Source of the DNA: Mayamaea pseudoterrestris
Lineage: Eukaryota > Bacillariophyta > Bacillariophyceae > Sellaphorales > Sellaphoraceae
DNA length: 64,000 nt
Direction of reading: 5' to 3'
NCBI GenBank assembly: GCA_027923505.1
Contig: BROI01000015.1
Location: 372,001-436,000 of the forward strand
Position 1 is the first letter of the stretch; every line of letters begins with the position of its first letter. The notes below the pieces were generated by a model that did no database searches, was not told the origin of the DNA, and worked only from the letters and a program-made list of their open reading frames with translations. This document shows, one piece after another, positions 11,418 to 19,894 of this stretch. A program made the translations under genes and the position numbers.

Positions 11418-12026
11418 ATGATGAAATGTATCTGTATTTTATGCAGCTTGTTATTGCTGCGTAGCTCGGCGTGGGCGCAAACGGATGCTGGCGATGTTGC
11501 TGTCCCTTCTGAGGAACAAGAAGACCGAGAGCTGTATAGCCGGAGCAACCTCTTCAATCGTCCTGGAAATGGAAACAGAAAGGTCATGAATGTCAGACAA
11601 CAGTCTTACACTTGGCCAAACAAGGAGATCATTGCATTGATTAGGAGTGGGGGAGCGCCACCGATGCGTCCAACCACCAGGAAGCCGGTGCAAATGCGAA
11701 TGACTCGAAGACCACGACCACCATCTACGATGCGTCCCAACAGGGCACCATCGCCAACCATTGCCACAACTTCTAATCCGACTTCGGAACCAACGGTGTT
11801 GACGACCGAAGAACCAACCATTTCGGTATCACCAGTTGCACCGACGACAATACCCCCTGTTGTGCCAACCAGCGCTGTTCCTACTATGGTGGATTCATCT
11901 TCAGTCTCATCGGTGCCACCAACGACGGGCCCGACTTCCTTGGCACCAACGATTGTGATTTCTGCCGCACCTTCCACTCTTCCAACGTTAACGCCAGAGC
12001 TTCCGACGGTTGCGCCAGCTGTGTAA
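11418..12026 (+). CDS. Secreted Pro/Thr-rich mucin-like protein
   Basis: The protein has 202 residues and no recognised domain. A clear signal peptide (about residues 1-20, hydrophobic core CILCSLLLL ending in SSAWA) is followed by a short charged segment and then a long low-complexity region. From about residue 75 the sequence is dominated by Pro, Thr, Ser and Val in irregular PTT, APT and PTVxxS motifs, typical of heavily O-glycosylated wall or secreted proteins. There is no membrane anchor or GPI-like tail. It may be part of the cell-wall or extracellular matrix, but that is inferred from composition only. It ends 105 bases from the convergent SOUL gene. Confidence 0.7.
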   Translation: MMKCICILCSLLLLRSSAWAQTDAGDVAVPSEEQEDRELYSRSNLFNRPGNGNRKVMNVRQQSYTWPNKEIIALIRSGGAPPMRPTTRKPVQMRMTRRPRPPSTMRPNRAPSPTIATTSNPTSEPTVLTTEEPTISVSPVAPTTIPPVVPTSAVPTMVDSSSVSSVPPTTGPTSLAPTIVISAAPSTLPTLTPELPTVAPAV

Positions 12027-12130
12027 TGATATTATAAGTGCAATGTGCAAGGCTGAACTGTAAGCATTAAAAAATGTGTGATTTATATATATTTCAAGTA
12101 CTATTCTATAAAATGTTCTTTCATAGTAGA

Positions 12131-13351
12131 TCACCATGGATGACTACCATCTTCGAGAGGTATCCATACCTCGCCTCGTCGCTGTCCGATGCTAAAGACG
12201 GCATCGTACTGTCCAAACGTCACCGGGCCGCTCAGCGCAATATTGATACCATCTCGCTGCAATGCTGCTCGAAGCTGCTTGTCGGCTCTTCGCACCACTG
12301 GTTCCAAGCTGGCGTCCTTGAAGAGACCGACAGCCACGACGCGTTCGGGTATATGCACAGTCTGACATTCGGATTGCTCCTGTAGACGGTCATTGTCTAT
12401 TGCAAGTTTTGGCGGCGACGACTCGCCAGGCAGAGCATATGCCATGGGCCATTGCATCGTCTTTTCGTCGCCAGATTCCTGCACCGTCATGAGAGCCGGT
12501 GCCAAAGGAGACTTGCCCGACGTGACGTAGTCTAGCGTTTCGTAACCTTGATCTCGTCGCGCGTACGCAGTTTCGACTCCAGTGTAAGTGGGATACTTGC
12601 GGACCTCATAGTCCCTGCCGCGTCGCAGCAATTGGTAGGGCAGTTCAGCTCCAGCCGATGGTGCCTGCAAGTTGTCGGGTGCAAGTTGGCCGAAAAAGTC
12701 TTTCAAAGCCGCGCCCTTGTCGACTTGCTCGTAGGTTCCTCCCTTTTGAATGTTAATCGAGTCCCAATAGTCTAGTTGCTGCGTCACTTGGACTCCCATG
12801 GGACCTCCTGGTGCCACCTTGTAAACGGAAATGCCCGAGAACCGTGCCGTTGGTGTCCAGGGAATCACCTTGACCGTCATGCGAAGGGTCCATCGCGTCA
12901 CAATGTCTGAAATGTCGCCGGATTCAAGTACGTCGCCACCTTCAATCTTGTGCAGAATGATTCCAGCATCGCGAAAGAGTATCTTGCCAAGTAGAGTTCT
13001 GGAAGCGAGCATGTCGACATTTAATTGGTATGCGTCAACTCCAGTGAGGCTTGTGAGTGGATCAACAAAGCTCACCTCTTTGCTGTAAAAATTCCGTTCC
13101 ATTGGGTTGAAAAACGACGCGTATTCTCTCGTCAAGACTGATTTAAGAGAAGCAATGGCTTGCTTTGTGTCTATCTTGGCAGATGCAGCGCTTGGCTTTG
13201 CTGCCGAAGAATGCAATGCCATTGTCGATTGCGATCGATGAGTCGGTGTACACCTCGAAGTCGTCCACGCGTTACATTCATTCCGTGCAACTAAGAGCAG
13301 CCATGCGAATGTAAGATACATGCATTGTCGCACGCTTATGTCTCTAGTCAT
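12131..13351 (-). CDS. Plastid DUF2358-SOUL haem-binding protein (HBP5-like)
   Basis: The protein has 406 residues from the ATG at 13351; the frame upstream continues but has no ATG. It starts with a signal peptide (core MYLTFAWLLLVA) ending in CNA-W and then a Ser/Thr/Arg-rich stretch, consistent with a heterokont bipartite plastid presequence. Residues about 75-220 match DUF2358, with its FFNPMERNFYSKEVSFVDP and GVDAYQLN segments. Residues about 240-406 are a SOUL domain (YQLLRRGRDYEVRKYPTYTG, later GQYDAVFSIG). The same two-domain order is found in plant plastid HBP5, which binds haem or tetrapyrrole and is linked to tetrapyrrole handling. The start of the mature protein is uncertain by a few residues. 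Confidence 0.87.
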   Translation of the reverse strand: MTRDISVRQCMYLTFAWLLLVARNECNAWTTSRCTPTHRSQSTMALHSSAAKPSAASAKIDTKQAIASLKSVLTREYASFFNPMERNFYSKEVSFVDPLTSLTGVDAYQLNVDMLASRTLLGKILFRDAGIILHKIEGGDVLESGDISDIVTRWTLRMTVKVIPWTPTARFSGISVYKVAPGGPMGVQVTQQLDYWDSINIQKGGTYEQVDKGAALKDFFGQLAPDNLQAPSAGAELPYQLLRRGRDYEVRKYPTYTGVETAYARRDQGYETLDYVTSGKSPLAPALMTVQESGDEKTMQWPMAYALPGESSPPKLAIDNDRLQEQSECQTVHIPERVVAVGLFKDASLEPVVRRADKQLRAALQRDGINIALSGPVTFGQYDAVFSIGQRRGEVWIPLEDGSHPW

Positions 13352-13614
13352 GTTGTTGGCAACTAGGTATGCAGTGATATTACGGAAACGCACTGTCAAG
13401 TTAACAATGCGGACGATGAGAAGGACGACGAAAGGCTGGCATGCGTCATTTTTTTTTCTTTGGTGAGTCACACAGTGACATTGCCCAAGCGACGTCCCGG
13501 TCAGCTATCTATTGCGCCACAAAGCTCGCAATACAGTACTGTACAGTAATGTACTACTGTAACACTAACAGTTATTACCATTAATAGCTAGCTGATTAAT
13601 TTCTGCTGCATCTA

Positions 13615-14622
13615 CTAGTCTTCAAGCACAATATCCGGCGTTCCATTGCGCAGCTTGTCGGCGAGCGCTTGCGCCTTGACTCGATTTCGCTGCAAAAAAC
13701 TGGCAAGAGATGAAACCTTGTGCATGCCATTGCGGCCGTCGCGATAACGATAGGAGGACTCGTAGACTGTCGAGCCATCCGTGTAAAGGCCCGGACGAAC
13801 CCGACGCTCCCGCCAGTACATGCCAGATGAGTCGGTAAAGAAATGCTTGGCCGAAAAGTTCCAAATGTTTCTACCGATACGGACAGTCATGAGATGGAAG
13901 GAACTTGTTAGCTGATGATGAGTGAAAAAAGACTAATGGTGGACTATACAGCAGTATACTCACTTCCAGGATCGTTCGCGGACAGTATATTTTGCCTCTA
14001 CCATGGGTTGTTTTGACTCCGCGCTGCGTCGTCCAGTTATTTCGTATCGAGCAAAAAGGTCAACCTTGCCCCGATTGAACAAGTCCTTAATGATGGCCCT
14101 CCTGTCAACATGCACCAGCCGCACCGACCATTTCGCTGTGGAAGGTTTGCGACGGGCGTACCAAGTAATGGGTGTCTCGCCTTCCTTGGCGTTCACGACG
14201 CCAACAAACTGATACTTGCTGCTGCTGCTTCCAGATGCATTACTATTCTGTTCATTGCTTTGGATTTCATCGTACTTGGCGACTGCTTCGTCATACGCTC
14301 GTTCCATAGCTTTTGCTTGCGCATTTTGCATGCGTCGATCCGATGCTGCAACTTGCTGAGCCCAGTCGGCCCTGTCCATCGACACCTTGGTCTTTTTAGT
14401 ATCATACTTTTCGGCTGCTTCCTTGGCTGCCTTGGCTTCAGCTGAGAGTCCAGCGCGGAAGCGAGGGAGGAATCGACTGCGGAACGTTGGAGGCTCTTCC
14501 ATAAGTTGATGATTGTCCCAGATTGTGAGGGCAGTGAGTGGTGAGGCGATTCGCAGCTCGCGGACGGCAACCACCATCGTCGTCAGCGATGCCAACAAAG
14601 TCGACAAAGTAAATATCCTCAT
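13615..14622 (-). CDS. Unknown protein with hydrophobic N-terminus, two exons
   Basis: The exons are 13964-14622 and 13615-13903, joined across a 60-base intron (GTGAGT...AACAAG), giving 315 residues. The join is supported because the frame continues with good codon use on both sides. The N-terminus has a short hydrophobic stretch (LSTLLASLTTMVV), possibly a signal or anchor. A charged helical region follows (about 55-110, including DRADWAQQV), then a Ser/Asn linker and a basic mixed alpha/beta C-terminal region with WYARRKPSTAKWSVRLVHV. I do not recognise the family. The W-A motif and the Trp/Val-rich segment loosely resemble the next gene, so the two could be old relatives. An alternative start at 14677 in another frame is possible if 14510-14588 is an intron with a weak donor. 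Confidence 0.6.
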
Positions 14623-15076
14623 GTTTCAGAAAAAAGGACGCTTGCTGGAAGAAGGCGTCAGGATTGATGGATGCCATGGTGATCCAAGCGATGGCGTTTC
14701 AGCTACTTATGTCGTAGCGTTGCTCACATGTCGGAGCGGGAATGCTGGTTACCCAATCATGACCCATCATCTTCTCTACCTTATCGATAACATTGCAGCG
14801 ATATGAGCGGAAACGATGCATAACTACTTGAAAGCAATTCGTTCACCCATTATCCTTCTTTTCTGAGTACTGCTATTGTACGCGCGATATGAAACCTACG
14901 TTGTCCATGCACTAAAAGAACTGGAAATAGCGACTGGCAGCTATCGATGAGATTTGCATTTCCATTTGCCGGGACCTCCCAGTTATACAGAAATAATATG
15001 CTCAATGCTCATCACTAATCATCGTGACATGAACGGAGACAGAATAAGTTCTGGGAAGCCACCTACCAGTATTAAT
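14623..15076. other. Intergenic region
   Basis: These 454 bases lie between two minus-strand genes: the start of the unknown two-exon gene and the end of the cyclophilin-like gene. I see no gene or repeat. Confidence 0.45.
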
Positions 15077-16034
15077 TTATGCCTTGCCCACCTTGACCGG
15101 ATAGATGTGAGCTTGCTTGATGGACAAGACAGCCTTCGAATCTGCCGACATGACTTGCTGGAAGATGTCGTGCCCTTCTTGAATGACTCCGTGTACTCCA
15201 GCTTTGCCATCCAGTCCAGCATTTCCACCCGCTGTGACGACAAACGTTGGATTGATCCCAACGACAGCCAACCCTCCATCCGTGCGCTCTAAATCAAACC
15301 CTTTGAGTTCTGTAAAATTGTCAACAATTGTGTGAACGTCCATGCCATACAAGTGCTAATTACAAAGCGGAAAGAGAAGCAAAAGAGAAAGTTAGCAGGA
15401 TAAAGACTACGTTCTAAACGAATCACACATTCAATTCTCCTTTCCGCCACGCAACTCTTACCATGACAATCTTTCCAATCTTTCGCTTATTGACATTAAC
15501 AACGATCCATGTCAATCGCGGTTCGACCTTGCCCTTTGGTGCAACATGCGCTCCCTTGACAATGACTGGTGTCGATTCCTTGACTTGCCTTTGATACTGG
15601 CCAGCCTTGCCAGCTTGTTTGAGGCCATGATCGATCGCGTCGTCCAAAATCGTCTTGTCAACAGCCGCGTCTGCTTGAGTCGCCCAATCAGGACGTTCAA
15701 ATCCATGCTGTTTCTTCAGTTGATCCATCTTGTCAACATGCGACGTGTGTGAGGACGACGGATGATGGTCGGTCACTCTCGTTGGAGCTGGTGGGGCTGG
15801 TGATGGAGCCGGCACTGGTGACGCGACAGTTTGTTTAGGAGATTCAAAGTCATCTTCTTCAATGACTTCCTCTTCTTCGTAGGATTCTTCCTCCTCCTCG
15901 TCGTAAATTTCATCGTCTGCGACTGCTGCAACTGCAGCTGACGAGGATGCAGAATGTCTGGCAGCTTCTTGTTGCGCAATTTGTAGTTTGAGTGCTTCAA
16001 TCTTTCGTTGCAAGTCTTCCGTAGAGTCTGCCAT
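15077..16034 (-). CDS. Cyclophilin-like protein with acidic coiled-coil N-terminus, degenerate catalytic core
   Basis: The exons are 15462-16034 and 15077-15355; the intron starts GTAAGA and ends AATTAG; 283 residues. The N-terminus is a short coiled coil (DLQRKIEALKLQIAQQEAA), then an acidic run (about 45-68), then a Pro/Ala linker. The second half reads as a cyclophilin: KIGKIVMHLYGMDVHTIVDN at the splice junction equals the GxIxIeLf...tveNF start of the fold, and GLDGKAGVHGVIQEG matches the WLDGKHVVFGxVxEG end. About 50 residues that normally lie between these, including the catalytic Arg/Phe segment and the SQFFI strand, are missing or reduced. Prolyl isomerase activity is therefore unlikely, and a binding role is more plausible. 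No targeting signal was seen. Confidence 0.7.
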
Positions 16035-16655
16035 GCTATGAATGAGTTTCGTTGCTTACTGCCAAGCTGTACGAGTACATTTACTGCGCAAGTCGAGCAT
16101 GTACAGAAGTTGTGAGTTGTGAGTTGCGACACGATACGATCTTGGGTCATTCACTGATTTGCGTGTCGCACCGCAACTCATTTAGCTTTTTGGTTTCCGA
16201 TCGTTGACTTGGTATGCTTTCGGCTGCCATGCCACACCTGCCAAGTGGTCCTCATTTGGCTACCATAATCTGCCAAGTGATCTTGTAGATTATGAATGAA
16301 TTCAGCTGCCATGACAGTGATGAGGGCACAACCTGCCGAGTGATCCATAAGTCAAAGGTGTGTTAAGTTGATCCTTGTAAGCAATGTTTGGTTGTCAAAA
16401 ACACTGTAGCTAGAATGGCTGTAGATTGAGACAGAGTGACCCAATCAGGAAGGAAGGAATTGGCCTTGTGGTGCTTACACGAGGGTATGACAGCGACAAA
16501 CTCGTTCAGCATAATGGACAAAACTGAGTGTCCAACACTTTTAGTATAACTAGCATTCAATAATTCATTGAATGGATAGGCTGATCTGGCACGGTGTTGA
16601 CAAGAAATGAAACCTACAGTTAAGGTATGATTGTGAGCATGTTCACAACATCATG
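16035..16655. other. Intergenic region with short degenerate repeats
   Basis: These 621 bases have no convincing gene. Three copies of a 14-base motif close to CCTGCCAAGTGATC lie at 16237-16250, 16269-16282 and 16332-16345, and two copies of an accompanying GCTGCCATG segment are present. Confidence 0.5.
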
Positions 16656-16895
16656 CTAAACTCGTATGTACGTGTCAATCGCCGATTGAGTACCGATATG
16701 ACGTGCAGTTGCTTGCGTTGAAACGGCACGAGTGATCGCTAGATGTCCGTCGTCACAGAACAGTTCGATGTGGCCAAGATCGTAGTCCTCGCTCATGATA
16801 TATATGGCATCGAGGCCATTCTTCATCACCTCATACTGATAGCTTTCTATTGACTGCAGTAGGAACAAGAAAAGCAATTTGTTGTGGTCTGCCAT
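16656..16895 (-). CDS. Possible small protein, unknown
   Basis: A 79-residue frame starts at the ATG at 16895, with codon use similar to nearby real genes and an acidic middle (IMSEDYDLGHIELFCDDGH). Its start lies only five bases from the start of the divergent RING gene, so the two would need to share a promoter or overlap in their transcripts. No family was recognised. It may be one exon of a larger gene or a chance frame. Confidence 0.35.
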   Translation of the reverse strand: MADHNKLLFLFLLQSIESYQYEVMKNGLDAIYIMSEDYDLGHIELFCDDGHLAITRAVSTQATARHIGTQSAIDTYIRV

Positions 16896-16900
16896 CAGCC

Positions 16901-17788
16901 ATGCCTCTGTTCTTTGTTCACGCACCTCAATTTCTAAGGATTCTCACGTCAGCCTCGTGCAGCACGGCTCGCCTTTTGACCATTTGCATTTTGTTCATGA
17001 GCTTGGCGCCTCTTGGTTCCATTTATGTATTGCTGTTGTCGTTGGGAAATTTTGGAGTCGTTATTGACGAACATGATCCATTCTCGCATTCACTTCATCG
17101 ACCGTCACAGAATTTGACATTCGAGGAGCTGTGGTCGACCATGTTCCAAGAATACGGCAATCAGCACCAGGGAAGAGGTCTCATCTTGGCATTTGTACCA
17201 CTTGGGAAACAGCATGTGTCGGCGCACTTGAGAATCTTTCTGCCCTGGGCACTCTCCTTTTTGCTTGGCGTCATTATTCCTACGTCATTCACACTATGGT
17301 CGTTGATTCGCAATAGAAGGATCTTGGTGGAACGAAGGAGAAGACGCGCAGTCCGACTCGACCAGACTATCTTCTTGTTGTCGCACGAGTACAGCAAGCA
17401 CTTGACGCATGATGATATCGAGATTGAAGGTGAACTGTCGAGAGAAACGGACTGGAACGCAAATATCACGAGTTCCGAAAGCTTGATACACGACGAACCG
17501 ATTGAACAAAAGTGGAAAGTACCAACTGCGGGCACCTCAGCGAATCGATCAAACTTATCAACCAGAATTGTTGATGAAGGTTGTGCAGTTTGTCTGCATC
17601 CATATCATGTCAACGATTCGGTGAGCTGGTCGTCAAATTCAACCTGTGTACATGTCTTCCACGAACGATGCATCATTGAGTGGCTCTCACGAAAGAACAA
17701 CAAGAAATTCGCATGTCCGTGCTGCCGCCAGTGCTTTGTGTCACTCCCTGCTGATACTGGAAAGGCGGGCACAATTGCGGTTGGGTGA
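16901..17788 (+). CDS. Membrane RING-H2 E3 ubiquitin ligase
   Basis: The protein has 295 residues from the ATG at 16901; the frame is open further upstream but lacks an ATG. There are two hydrophobic segments, at about residues 23-48 (LLTICILFMSLAPLGSIYVL) and about 110-135 (LPWALSFLLGVIIPTSFTLW), so the RING end probably faces the cytosol. A basic cluster (RNRRILVERRRRR) follows the second segment. Residues about 232-283 form a RING-H2 finger: CAVC, then CVHVFHERC supplying Cys-His-His-Cys, then CPCC. All eight zinc ligands are present. Such proteins transfer ubiquitin from an E2 to membrane or secretory clients; the client is unknown. No intron was seen. Confidence 0.85.
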   Translation: MPLFFVHAPQFLRILTSASCSTARLLTICILFMSLAPLGSIYVLLLSLGNFGVVIDEHDPFSHSLHRPSQNLTFEELWSTMFQEYGNQHQGRGLILAFVPLGKQHVSAHLRIFLPWALSFLLGVIIPTSFTLWSLIRNRRILVERRRRRAVRLDQTIFLLSHEYSKHLTHDDIEIEGELSRETDWNANITSSESLIHDEPIEQKWKVPTAGTSANRSNLSTRIVDEGCAVCLHPYHVNDSVSWSSNSTCVHVFHERCIIEWLSRKNNKKFACPCCRQCFVSLPADTGKAGTIAVG

Positions 17789-18299
17789 TTGCGGTTGGGT
17801 GATTGCGGAGGGCGAAATCCGAGGAACTTGTACGACTGCTCGCAATCGTCACCAAGGAGCAGCGCAGTGGTTTACTAGGAAAGGAATGTTTCGATATTGT
17901 AAGCGATGATTAAGATATGCTTCGTGAACGTGACGCAATTGTCCGCCACCCACTCTTCTTCAAACGCGCAGGTTTTGAGCGACTATCGCATGTCTGAAAG
18001 TTATGCATGCGCCTACTCATTGCTTGATTCTGAATTAAAGTATCGTACTATATGCTATGAACACAATAAACGCGATATCAAGTACATGCGATTATAACTT
18101 AGCTAAATACCGGTAACTCACTGTCGGCTCGAATGATGTTGCCTTCCCAAAGCAGGAAAGTTAGAGCCTCCCGAAGAGACGTGTGCGTGACTGACGTCAC
18201 ACGATTGGAACGATTATTATTTCTTCGCATGCTTCATCGACGGCATCATACTTTCACTTCCTTCCACTTCCGTGCCCAATTCACCTTTTCTACATAACA
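17789..18299. other. Intergenic region
   Basis: These 511 bases lie between the RING gene and the small mitochondrial protein. A copy of TACCGGTA is at 18108-18115. I see no gene. Confidence 0.45.
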
Positions 18300-18527
18300 A
18301 TGATCTCCGTCGTCGCTCGCCAAGCTTCCCGCTCAAGCCGCCAAGTTATTCGTCAGTTTAGTGGGGCCGAGGCTTCTGCAGAGAAGAAATTGAACCCCTT
18401 TTCGATTGTCGACAATCCAATCGGAGGCGGAATTGTGTTGCTTGGACTCACTGCCGCTTTGGGAGCTTTTATGTACAAGTTTGAAGACGAGCTTCCACAA
18501 AATCCGATTACCAAGGAGTCTGTTTAG
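18300..18527 (+). CDS. Small mitochondrial single-pass membrane protein
   Basis: The protein has 75 residues and starts at a good ATG. The first 20 or so residues (MISVVARQASRSSRQVIRQF) are rich in Arg and Ser without acids, a typical mitochondrial presequence, followed by SGAEAS. A single membrane segment (GGGIVLLGLTAALGAFMY) lies at about 43-60, followed by a short acidic tail. Size and layout suggest a small accessory subunit of a respiratory complex or of ATP synthase, but no family signature is visible. The hit is supported by codon use and by the conserved-looking layout. Confidence 0.7.
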   Translation: MISVVARQASRSSRQVIRQFSGAEASAEKKLNPFSIVDNPIGGGIVLLGLTAALGAFMYKFEDELPQNPITKESV

Positions 18528-19894
18528 GTTCGCATACGCCACGATTGGGTCAATCGCAAATCGCCGGCAGACGGCACTACTTGAATATTGCGATTCATGT
18601 TACTTTGCCAATCTAAGTTAAAAAGCTGTTTGTAAGAAACTGGCTCTGTCTGTGGTATACATTAGTTCTAATGTCATATGATTGAATGATAAATGGCTGA
18701 CATATTCAACCGAAAGGGTTGGCTATACATACTGCATTCTTTAGTCAGTCTTGCCCTTGCTTGATCAGATCTAATCTTCAGCGTACAGCGTCAATTGTCA
18801 ATTTACTTCATACTCTGTCATAAATCTTTCTCTATAAGGTATATTCAATTTAACATTCTATGTCAGCTCCCACCAGACTTCGACGACGGACTGCCTAACG
18901 AGCTAAATGAGCTAACGAGTCGGAATTCGCAGTTCGACTGGCGCGAGTTCAAAACGACTCGGAATCAGGAATCGAATATTAAGCTTGGTGTACACTATAT
19001 TATCAAAGTGTGTTAGAGCAGCATCTGTAGCAAAAGCATTTATCTGTTATCCAGAGAAAGGCCATGGTAGTGCCCTGCTTCTTCTATAGTCTTTTGTAAC
19101 CCCAAACCGCAAGCAAGAAATACTGAATGACACAGAAGTTGACGCGAGAAACAGCGTTGATCCCGGGTGAGATGTAGAGAGGGAGTTTAACAAGTAAGTA
19201 GTATGTAGAGTACAGTCGTACTCTCAAGTAGGTAGCTACCGGTAGGCCTTTTGCTTCTGCTGCCGGTATCCTGCGTAAGCGGGGAATTCCATCTTCGGCC
19301 TGACGGTCACACTGTAAAACGAAGGCTGATATTGAAGTTCTGACAGGGCAAACGTGTCCGGCGTTCTTTGCTTTCAGTGACACGTTGAAAACGGCACCGT
19401 CAGGTTCCAACAAAAGGTTGCGTCAAGATAATCGACCAGCCACGTTGGTTAGCATGTATGTCACTTGTGCCCATTTGACACCGCACCTTCAATTGGCGGC
19501 ACCTCTCCTTCAACGCTGATATGTTCAATCGGTTCAAATCTTGCACGGGACATTCAGAACGAAAAGGCCCAAGCGTTGATATGAGTCTCTATTGCCCGCT
19601 GATCGGAGAATCCCTTCGTCACAATGACTAGTTGAAGGAAGACCGCTTTGGCAATTCAAATCGAAAACGTCAGAAGGTTTTACGATGTGAGGTCGTTTGC
19701 GGTGCCTTCTTTCATTCTCACAAATCGCAAGTTTGACCATCCCCACTGCAACAACCAACAAGCAAGATCCGATCGTCGGAGTCTCTCAAATCTATATCAA
19801 GCACAAGCAGTGACAACACTCATCCAACGATAGAGTATCAAGAGCCAAGCAAGAAATACAGACACAGAGAATCCTTTTTCAGCCAGCATCCAAC
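18528..19894. other. Gene-poor region upstream of the cyclase gene
   Basis: These 1367 bases contain only short, unconvincing frames. A copy of TACCGGTA lies at 19237-19244. The last few hundred bases presumably include the promoter and leader of the cyclase-PDE gene. Confidence 0.45.

Noticed and set aside
14438-14677. Alternative N-terminus MASINPDAFFQQ for the unknown two-exon gene
   Set aside because: Coding-like, but it needs an intron with a poor donor (GTGGTT). The simpler in-frame ATG at 14622 was kept.
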